Assembly (NCBI GenBank): GCA_964614695.1
Contig: CAZTMB010000146.1
Location: 1-6,116, forward strand
Origin: VGXO01 sp964614695
GTDB lineage: Bacteria; Planctomycetota; Phycisphaerae; Phycisphaerales; SM1A02
Direction of reading: 5' to 3'
Length of the DNA stretch: 6,116 nt
The stretch's first letter is position 1; every line of letters starts with the position of its first letter. Position numbers and translations under genes: made by a program. Shown here piece after piece: positions 1-5,372 of the stretch. The notes under the pieces were generated by a model. That model searched no databases and was not told the origin of the DNA. It saw nothing but the letters and a program-made list of their open reading frames with translations.

Positions 1-329
1 GACAGTTCGTACACCGGCTCCATCGCCGCCCACCACTCGCCAGGCTTGGCCCCGGGGGCGGGCTTCTGGTACTTCCGCATGCGGGCGTCCCAGGCGGCCG
101 CCTCCGGAACCTCGGCATATCGCTGGTAGTCGCGGGCTGGGTCGAAGCCATCGCGGGTCTCGATCGTCATGAAGAGCCGCGTGCCGAGGCGGTGGATCCG
201 CATCGAGGTGATGCCGATCTCGCGAAGCGCGGCTTCGACCGCCGCGGGCACGTTCCGATGGGCCTCCACGTACTCGCGGATGAGGTCGGGATCGTCGACG
301 AGGTCGAGGCATTGGGCGTAGACGGGCAT
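1..329 (-). CDS. L-fucose/L-rhamnose mutarotase, RhaM-type (3' end cut by window)
   Basis: Reading the minus strand from the ATG at 329 gives 109 residues without a stop, starting MPVYAQCLDLVDDP and running off the window edge. The protein matches the RhaM/COG3254 (DUF718) mutarotase family, small cytoplasmic dimeric-barrel proteins of about 105-115 residues that interconvert the alpha and beta anomers of 6-deoxy sugars. Tyr20 and His24 in YVEAH align with Tyr18 and the catalytic His22 of E. coli RhaM. The C-terminal pattern W80...KYQ...EWWAAMEPVYEL is the family ending, so only a few residues are missing. COG3254 members occur in both rhamnose and fucose gene sets; the neighbouring fucokinase/GDP-fucose pyrophosphorylase favours L-fucose here, which is inference. 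No clear Shine-Dalgarno precedes the ATG, and the next upstream ATG (minus strand, 369) is out of frame. The gene diverges from the transporter operon with 70 bp between starts, so the two may share a control region. Confidence 0.88.
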   Translation of the reverse strand, partial: MPVYAQCLDLVDDPDLIREYVEAHRNVPAAVEAALREIGITSMRIHRLGTRLFMTIETRDGFDPARDYQRYAEVPEAAAWDARMRKYQKPAPGAKPGEWWAAMEPVYEL

Positions 330-339
330 CGCGGCAAGG

Positions 340-365
340 TACCGGCGTTGCGATCGACACCGGTA
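340..365. promoter_or_regulatory. Inverted repeat in the divergent intergenic region, possible operator
   Basis: TACCGG at 340-345 is mirrored by CCGGTA at 360-365, with 14 nt between the arms. It lies in the 70 bp between the divergent starts of the mutarotase (329) and the binding-protein gene (400), where an operator controlling both would be expected. The arms are short and GC-rich, no recognisable -35/-10 pair accompanies them, and no regulator gene is visible, so the regulatory role is only a suggestion. Confidence 0.25.
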
Positions 366-388
366 GCATGCCGAGTCGCCTCGCACCC

Positions 389-392
389 GGAG
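389..392 (+). promoter_or_regulatory. Ribosome binding site of the binding-protein gene (decides the start)
   Basis: GGAG lies 7 nt before the ATG at 400. The in-frame alternative ATG at 430 is preceded by repeated GATC and has no Shine-Dalgarno-like sequence, so the upstream start is preferred even though it gives a longer stretch before the signal peptide core. Confidence 0.55.
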
Positions 393-399
393 ATCCGCG

Positions 400-1494
400 A
401 TGACTCGATTCGCCCGCACTGATCGATCGATGACCGAGTCGGCCCGGCGAGGTTCGCTGGTCACCTCGGCCTTCGTCGTCGCGTTCTTGGCCGGATGCGG
501 AGGCGACGCCGGCGAGCCTGCGGCCGAGGGCGGCGACGCCTCCGAGGCCGCGATCCGAATCGCGGTCGTTCCCAAGGGCACCACCCACGAGTACTGGCGA
601 TCGGTGCAGGCGGGCGCGCTCGCCGCGACGCGAGACTTGAACGAGTCCGGCGTCGCGGTCGAGATGGTCTTCCGCGGTCCCGATCGCGAGGACGATCGCG
701 AGCAGCAGATCGCCTTGCTTGAGAACCTCCAGTCGGGCGGCTTCGACGCGATCGTGCTCGCGCCGCTCGATCAGCAGGCGCTCGTCGCGCCGGTGCGACG
801 GATCCGCGAGTCGGGGCGTCCGGTCGTCGTCATCGACTCGGGACTCGAAGGCGAGCCGGGCACCGACTACGAGAGCTTCATCGCCACCGACAACTTCCTC
901 GCTGGACGCCTCGCGGGCGAGCATGTCGCGAAGGCCCTCGACGGCGTCGGCCGTGTATTGCTGCTGCGGTATCTCGAAGGCTCGGAGAGCACCACGCAGC
1001 GCGAAGAGGGCTTCGTCGCGGCGATCGCCGAGGCTGGAGGCTTCGAACTGATCGATCCGCGTCGCTTCGCTGGCGCGACCCGCGCGACCGCGCAGGAGGC
1101 TTCCGAAAACCTGCTCTCCTCGGTCGCCCCTCGCGGCGAGTCCGACGCCTTCGACGCGGTCTTCTGCCCCAACGAGAGTTCGACCTACGGCATGCTTCGG
1201 GCGCTCTCCGATCGCGGGCTCGCCGGCAAGGTGCTCTTCGTCGGCTTCGATGCAAGCCCCGATCTGGTCACGGCGCTTCGCGAGGGCACGATCGACGCGC
1301 TCGTCGTGCAGGATCCCGTCCGCATGGGGCGCCTCGGCGTCGAGACCGCGGTCAAGGCCTTGCAGGGCGAAACGGTCGATCCGCGGATCGACACCGGCGC
1401 GGTGCTCGTCGTGACCGAAGAGATCGACGAGCCGCGACACCGGGATCTGCTCTCGCCCGATCTCGACGCGATGCTTGGAGCCGGCGGCTCGTGA
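400..1494 (+). CDS. Sugar ABC transporter substrate-binding lipoprotein (RbsB-like)
   Basis: This 364-residue protein is a periplasmic sugar-binding protein of the ribose/galactose type (Peripla_BP_4), the receptor of a CUT2 ABC importer. A lipoprotein signal is clear: an Arg-containing N-region, hydrophobic core VTSAFVVAFL and lipobox LAGC with the lipidated Cys33, followed by a Gly/Ala/Glu-rich linker to about residue 50. The mature part shows both lobes: IRIAVVPKG (52-60), a FDAIVLAPLD strand-turn (115-124), VVVIDSGL, the ATDNFLAGRLAGEH segment (162-175), TTQREEGF (198-205), the VFCPNESSTYGML ligand region (254-266) and VGFDASPDL...QDPVRMGRLG (281-311). The usual ND.MA motif is replaced by NESSTYG. 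An alternative ATG at 430 would shorten the N-region by 10 residues. It is first in a tight operon with the permease and the Fkp gene; L-fucose as ligand is inferred only from that context. Confidence 0.92.
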   Translation: MTRFARTDRSMTESARRGSLVTSAFVVAFLAGCGGDAGEPAAEGGDASEAAIRIAVVPKGTTHEYWRSVQAGALAATRDLNESGVAVEMVFRGPDREDDREQQIALLENLQSGGFDAIVLAPLDQQALVAPVRRIRESGRPVVVIDSGLEGEPGTDYESFIATDNFLAGRLAGEHVAKALDGVGRVLLLRYLEGSESTTQREEGFVAAIAEAGGFELIDPRRFAGATRATAQEASENLLSSVAPRGESDAFDAVFCPNESSTYGMLRALSDRGLAGKVLFVGFDASPDLVTALREGTIDALVVQDPVRMGRLGVETAVKALQGETVDPRIDTGAVLVVTEEIDEPRHRDLLSPDLDAMLGAGGS

Positions 1495-1497
1495 CGC

Positions 1498-1501
1498 GAG
1501 G
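1498..1501 (+). promoter_or_regulatory. Ribosome binding site supporting a GTG start for the permease
   Basis: GAGG lies 6 nt before the GTG at 1508 and directly after the TGA (1492-1494) of the preceding gene. The other in-frame candidate, TTG at 1475, sits inside the upstream gene and has no Shine-Dalgarno, so 1508 is the better start. Confidence 0.5.
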
Positions 1502-1507
1502 CGGCGG

Positions 1508-2488
1508 GTGAGCGCAGCGAGCAACGCTTCGGCGACGGCATCCTCGGGCTCGTGGTGGCGCGTCGCGGCGCCGCTCGCGGGCCTGGCGGTGGTGGTGCTC
1601 GTCTTCTTCGCCATTCCACCGCATCTCGGCGTCACTGCCGATCAGGCGAGGACCGTCGCGGTCCACGCGGTGATCGTCGGCATCGCGGCGCTTGGCGCGA
1701 CGATCGTCATCGCCGGCGCGGGGCTCGATCTCTCGGTGGGATCGGTCATCGCGCTCGCCGGGGTCGTCGCGGCGATCCTTCTTCGCGACGGGCACGGGCT
1801 TTGGGCGGCGATCCCGGCTTCGATGGGCGTGGGGCTTCTCTGCGGCGCCTACAACGGCGTGCTGATCGCCGGGCTGAGGCTTCCGGCGTTCATTGCGACG
1901 CTCGGCACGCTCGGGTTCTTTCGAGGCGTCGCGAAGTGGATCTCCGGTTCGCGGGCGATCTCCGCGCCGAGCCAAGGCCTCGAGACGCTGGCGACTCCGC
2001 GGCCGCCGTACGCCTGGATGATCGTCGCGCCGGGCGTGTGGATCCTGCTCGGTCTTGCCGCGGCCACTGCGTTCCTGCTGCATCGCACCGTGTTCGGTCG
2101 CCATCTGCTGGCCGTTGGCGGCAACGAGGCGGCGGCGAAGCGCTGCGGGATCGCGGTGGGTCGTGTGCGGCTGCTCTCGTACGTCGTGGCAGGAATGCTT
2201 GCGGGCGTGGCGGGGTTGCTGCAGTTCGCACGGCTGCAGTCGGGCGACCCGACCGTGGCGATCGGGCTCGAGCTCGATGTGATCGCCGCGGTCGTGATCG
2301 GCGGCGCGTCGCTCTCGGGCGGCAGCGCCAGCGTGCTCGGGACGATCGCTGGCGCGGTGATGATCGCCTACCTCCGCAACCGCTGTGCGGTCATGGGCTG
2401 GCCGAATCACGTGCAGGAGATGATCGTCGGACACATCGTGATCCTGGCGGTCGCAGTCGATCTGTGGAGGCGGAGACGACGCGCATGA
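1508..2488 (+). CDS. Sugar ABC transporter permease (RbsC-like)
   Basis: With the GTG start this is a 326-residue inner-membrane permease of the BPD_transp_2 family, close in length to RbsC. It would form the membrane channel for the sugar delivered by the lipoprotein encoded just upstream. Family signatures are visible: a first hydrophobic segment APLAGLAVVVLVFFAI, the conserved IAGAGLDLSVGSVIAL (about 69-83; ITGGIDLSVGS in RbsC), LRLPAFIATLGTL...RG (about 124-140), the cytoplasmic loop GRHLLAVGGNEAAAKRCGI (about 197-215), and GGASLSGGSAS (about 265-275) before the last membrane helices. The chain ends in WRRRRRA, fitting a positively charged cytoplasmic tail. A TTG start at 1475 would add 11 residues and overlap the upstream gene by 20 nt. 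Its stop overlaps the next ATG in ATGA, indicating translational coupling. No ATPase partner is encoded in the window. Confidence 0.92.
   Translation: MSAASNASATASSGSWWRVAAPLAGLAVVVLVFFAIPPHLGVTADQARTVAVHAVIVGIAALGATIVIAGAGLDLSVGSVIALAGVVAAILLRDGHGLWAAIPASMGVGLLCGAYNGVLIAGLRLPAFIATLGTLGFFRGVAKWISGSRAISAPSQGLETLATPRPPYAWMIVAPGVWILLGLAAATAFLLHRTVFGRHLLAVGGNEAAAKRCGIAVGRVRLLSYVVAGMLAGVAGLLQFARLQSGDPTVAIGLELDVIAAVVIGGASLSGGSASVLGTIAGAVMIAYLRNRCAVMGWPNHVQEMIVGHIVILAVAVDLWRRRRRA
2466..2475 (+). promoter_or_regulatory. Ribosome binding site of the Fkp-like gene
   Basis: Two purine-rich matches, GGAGG at 2466-2470 and GGAG at 2472-2475, lie inside the end of the permease gene; the second is 9 nt before the ATG at 2485. 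Together with the ATGA stop/start overlap this supports coupled translation of the two genes. Confidence 0.5.
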
Positions 2489-4016
2489 ACGCTGCGGCCC
2501 CGCTCCGGAAGGGATTCACCGATCTTGTGCTCACCGCCGCCAATCGAGGTCAGGCGCGGGCGATGCTGCGCACGATCCGTGGGGATCCGAGGCTGCACGA
2601 GGAGATCGTGCCGACAGAAGGCGGTCGACTGCTCGTGGTGCCGGATGCCGGAGGACGTCGCGTCGGGTCGGGCGTGGCGACGATGGCGACGATCGTCGCC
2701 GTCGTCGAGCGCGTGCGGCGGCGTGTAGGCGGTGATCCGAGGCACAACACCGATGCCGCGGCGATCGAGACGATGCTTCATGGTCGCACGGTCGCCATCG
2801 TCCACTCCGGCGGCGATTCGCGGCGGCTTCCGGCCTACGCCGCCGAGGGCAAGATCTTCGTGCCGATCCCGGATCGCGAGCGAGATGCTCGGGTGTCGGC
2901 TGGCTTCGAAGTGCCGGCGCTGCTCGAACGGATCGTGGGCGACCTCGACTCGATCGAGTCCTCTGCGGAAGGCGGCTTGGTCGTCGCATCGGGCGACGTG
3001 TGGCTCGACCTCGCCTCGCAGGGCGTTCAGTTCGGCGGCGAATCGGTCGAGTGCGTCGCATTCTCGGCGCCGCCCGAGCGCGGCTCGCGGCATGGCGTGT
3101 TCGTGGCCGACTCGTCCGGCGAGGTGGACCGGTTCTTGCAGAAGCCGTCGGTGCGAGCGATGCGCGAATGCGGATGCCTCGATCACCACGGTCGCGTGCT
3201 GGTCGACAGCGGGCTGGTGTTCGTCCCGTGGCGCGTCGCCGCGGAGTGGGTCGCGGCGGCGGCATGCTGCGGTGTATTCGAGGTCGACGGACCGGTGATC
3301 GATCTGTACGCGGATCTGCTGCCGGTGACGGCGAAGCGGTGGCAAGATCGCCCCGATCGAGATCCTCGCGCGGCATCCTTCTTCGATCGGGTGCGGGAGA
3401 TCTCGGCCGCGAGTCCGCTTCGCGTGCGATGCCTCGCGCGTTGTGCGTTTCGCCATGCGGGATCGACGCGCGAGCTGCTGTTCGAGACGACGGGAGCGGG
3501 CGATCGAGCCCATGACAAGGTGGAAGCCTTCCGACGCGACGAGTCGTTGCGCGGCGATTCGCTCATCGCTCACGAGGCCTTCGTCGATCGGTGCGGCGAC
3601 GTTCGTGCCGCACTTGGCGAGCGATCGGTGCTCGTCGGAGTGCCTTCGGATCCGGGAGTGACGATCACGATCCCATCGGATCGCGGACTGGTGGTGCTTC
3701 CGGTGCGCGGCGGCGGGTTCGCCGCGATCGCCTTCGGGATCGACGACGACTTCAAGACGCCGCGTGATGCAGGCGGCACCATCCTCGGATCACCGCTGCG
3801 CGATCTGGACGAGTCCTGCTGGTCGGCGGACGACCGTGATCGCACGTTGTGGACGGCACGGGTCTGGCCGATCGGGTCGCTGGAGAGTGTGGTCGCTGGT
3901 GCGCTGGCGTTGATCGCGGATCCGATTCGGCAGACGAACTCGGGCGCCTCGACGCGATCCGCTGCGGAGATCTTCGCGGCGGTCGATCATCGGCGGCTCG
4001 TCGAACAGCGTCGGCA
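2485..4016 (+). CDS. fkp: Fkp-like bifunctional enzyme, N-terminal GDP-L-fucose pyrophosphorylase part (cut by gap)
   Basis: The 510 residues before the scaffold gap are the fucose-1-phosphate guanylyltransferase domain (PF07959, L-fucokinase family), which joins GTP and L-fucose-1-phosphate to give GDP-L-fucose and pyrophosphate in the cytoplasm. Landmarks in order: FTDLVLTAANRGQA (11-24); RRVGSGVATMATI (58-70), the nucleotide-binding loop usually written GSGG(A/G)T; the hallmark HSGGDSRRLPAYAAEGKIF (107-125); VVASGDVWLDL (166-176); RHGVFVADSSGEVDRFLQKPS (202-222); LVDSGLVFVP (239-248); VIDLYADLLP (271-280); STRELLFETT (327-336); GIDDDFKTP (418-426). The segment AAEIFAAVDHRRLVEQRR just before the gap matches the linker region of Bacteroides Fkp. 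The reading frame then meets the N run. The kinase half after the gap lies in a different frame, as expected if the 100 N are a placeholder of arbitrary length. The ATG overlaps the permease TGA. Activity on other GDP-sugar precursors such as D-arabinose or L-galactose cannot be excluded. Confidence 0.9.
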
Positions 4017-4116
4017 NNNNNNNNNNNNNNNNNNNNNNNNNNNNNNNNNNNNNNNNNNNNNNNNNNNNNNNNNNNNNNNNNNNNNNNNNNNNNNNNNNNN
4101 NNNNNNNNNNNNNNNN
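4017..4116. other. Scaffold gap of exactly 100 N inside the Fkp-like gene
   Basis: One hundred consecutive N separate the pyrophosphorylase and kinase parts. One hundred is the conventional placeholder for a gap of unknown length. For a single open gene the true insert must be 2 modulo 3 in length, whereas 100 is 1 modulo 3. From recollection of the Bacteroides Fkp layout, about 150-200 residues are missing, including the GGWTDTPP-type motif that opens the GHMP kinase domain. Confidence 0.97.
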
Positions 4117-5072
4117 AGTTCGTCGACATGGCGACGCTGCTGCGCCCGGGCGATCCGCGCGATGCCGACGACTGGGCGCTGTTGCCGCGCACGGCGATCG
4201 CGGTCTCGGGCATCCTGGTCTCGGGCATTCTGAGCGCAGCGGTCGACGCTGCGGATGCCGAGTCCCCTGGCCGCGAGGGCAACCTCCACAAGCTCGACCT
4301 TCGCACGTCGCTCGACCGCCTCGGTGGCGGCTTCGAACTGCGCATCGCTTCTCGGCTTCCGAAGGGCTCGGGGCTCGGCACGAGTTCGATCCTCGGCGCG
4401 TTGACGCTTGCGTCGCTCGCCCGCTTCGCGGGAGCGACGTTCGATCGCGATCGACTCATCGCCGCAACGAGCGAACTCGAGCAGCGGATGGGCACGGCGG
4501 GAGGCTGGCAGGACCAGGCGGGTGGAGTCACCGCCGGCGCGAAACTGCTCGAGACGGCTGCGGGTCTCGAGCAGGTTCCGAAGGAGACTCCGCTCTCGAT
4601 TCCCGAGTCGTTCTGGAGAGATCGCGTGCTGGTCCACTCGACCGGCATGCAGCGGCTCGCCCGCAACATCCTGCAGCAGGTCGTCTGGCGTTGGTTGGGT
4701 GGAGGACGTCGTGTGATTCGGATCGTCGACCGCATTCACGGGACGGCCCTCGCGCTGCGAGCGGCGATCGATCGAGGCGACGACGAGGCGATCGCGGGTT
4801 TCATTGGCGACGCGTGGCGCCTCAAGTGCGAGCTCGATCCGGGGTCGACGACGCCGGAGATCGAAGCGATGGTCGCGCCGATCGCGAACGAATTGTCGTC
4901 GTGGGCGCTGCCGGGCGCGGGCGGCGGGGGCTTTCTTTTCCTGATCGCCCGCGATGCCGCCGCGGCCGCTCGGATTCGAGATCGCTGCACGCGGCATCCG
5001 CTCCATCGCGGCGGTCGATTCCACGAGGTCGAGATCGCCCGCGAGGGTCTGCGGGTCGTCGAGCCGAACTGA
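4117..5072 (+). CDS. fkp: Fkp-like bifunctional enzyme, C-terminal L-fucokinase (GHMP kinase) part
   Basis: After the gap, two bases of a split codon are followed by 317 residues and a TGA. This is the GHMP-family L-fucokinase domain, which phosphorylates L-fucose at C1 with ATP and supplies the pyrophosphorylase half of the same protein. Landmarks, counted from the first full codon: LLPRTAIAVSGIL (21-33); GGGFELRIASRLPKGSGLGTSS (69-90), containing the ATP phosphate-binding loop; LEQRMGTAGGWQDQAGG (120-136), the family's TGGGWQDQ.GG active-site segment with Ala for the first Gly; HSTGMQRLARNILQQVV (173-189); WRLKCELDPGSTTPEIEAM (233-251); and PGAGGGGFLFLIA (265-277), the C-terminal glycine-rich motif. 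The start of the kinase fold is lost in the gap. With the 510 residues upstream, 827 residues are visible against roughly 950 in known Fkp proteins. A separate gene is unlikely, because the two halves are fused in this order throughout the family and no stop or new start lies between them in the visible sequence. Confidence 0.9.
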
Positions 5073-5088
5073 ATACGGCGAGGCTTCA

Positions 5089-5130
5089 ACGAGGCGAGGC
5101 GTCGGCACAACCGATCCTCCGTCGCCTCGT
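5089..5130. terminator. Possible hairpin after the Fkp-like gene
   Basis: ACGAGGCGA (5089-5097) pairs perfectly with TCGCCTCGT (5122-5130). A smaller TCGG/CCGA stem with loop CACAA (5102-5114) can form inside. An alternative register pairs CGAGGCG (5095-5101) with CGCCTCG (5123-5129). It begins 16 bases after the stop codon at 5072, where a terminator would be expected. No run of T follows, so it is not a canonical intrinsic terminator and could be chance in GC-rich DNA. Confidence 0.3.
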
Positions 5131-5183
5131 CGTCGCGGAAGTCTGCGGTACCGGGCGATTGCGGCGAGCGACGACACGGGAGG

Positions 5184-5216
5184 ACCGCGAGGAACCGCGA
5201 GGTCTCGAGTCCTCGC
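5184..5216. repeat. Tandem 10 bp duplication running into a 20 bp near-perfect palindrome
   Basis: ACCGCGAGGA is followed at once by ACCGCGAGGT, so ACCGCGAGG occurs at 5184-5192 and 5194-5202. The second copy opens a palindrome at 5197-5216, GCGAGG-TCTCGAGT-CCTCGC, symmetric at 18 of 20 positions. As RNA it gives a 6 bp stem with an 8 nt loop, and the first GCGAGG copy can compete for the same CCTCGC arm. A strand ending in a short TTC follows on the plus side. It may be a bidirectional terminator or a protein-binding site; the function is not shown by sequence. Confidence 0.4.
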
Positions 5217-5372
5217 TTCACTGGGATCGCGATCGAGCCGGTCCGCCGAGCGATCAGGCGTTGATGCCTTACGCGAATCTCCGATCCTTCTCGTGCTCCG
5301 TTCGCTGATGCGAGTGCGCAGATCGCGGATGGTCGAATCACCTCGGTGCCGGAGCAACCGCAGCGATCCGCA

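Larger units (their letters stand above)
5073..5372. other. Intergenic region between convergent genes
   Basis: These 300 bases separate the stop of the Fkp-like gene from the stop of the glycosyltransferase on the other strand. Open frames crossing it on either strand have no recognisable protein character and overlap well-supported genes, so no gene is called. No tRNA or other RNA gene was recognised. It holds two GC-rich inverted repeats (5089-5130 and 5197-5216) and a 10 bp tandem duplication (5184-5203), the likely site of transcription termination for both converging genes, but no T-tract typical of intrinsic terminators. Confidence 0.6.

Noticed and set aside
348..369. Possible sigma-70 promoter elements (TTGCGA at 348-353, TAGCAT at 364-369)
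   Set aside because: The spacing is only 10 nt, too short for a -35/-10 pair, and no better match exists in either direction.
192..422. Small open frame (76 codons) across the divergent intergenic region
   Set aside because: It is antisense to the mutarotase and runs through the likely control region; no family resemblance and no convincing ribosome binding site.
421..432. Tandem GATC (GATCGATCGATG) and frequent GATCG/CGATCG throughout the window
   Set aside because: The motif is common because of favoured codons (GAT or ATC beside CGN and GCG) across all the genes here, so it does not mark an origin, methylation cluster or repeat array without a count against codon-matched expectation.
1352..2434. 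Long open frame on the minus strand opposite the permease (360 codons)
   Set aside because: Composition is Arg/His/Asp-rich with no family resemblance, while the plus strand encodes a clear RbsC-like membrane protein.
1552..2484. In-frame extension of the Fkp-like gene upstream of 2485
   Set aside because: This stretch is the permease gene read in another frame; the extension is Arg-rich, and the good ribosome binding site and ATGA overlap place the start at 2485.
2407..3573. Long open frame on the minus strand opposite the Fkp-like gene (388 codons)
   Set aside because: Its translation is dominated by Arg, His and Asp with no recognisable domain, and it lies opposite a strongly supported gene. 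Such antisense openings are expected at this GC content.
4691..5308. Plus-strand open frame extending from the kinase region into the intergenic DNA (205 codons)
   Set aside because: It overlaps the kinase gene out of frame, is Arg/Ser-rich and resembles no family; the intergenic part has no independent start signal.
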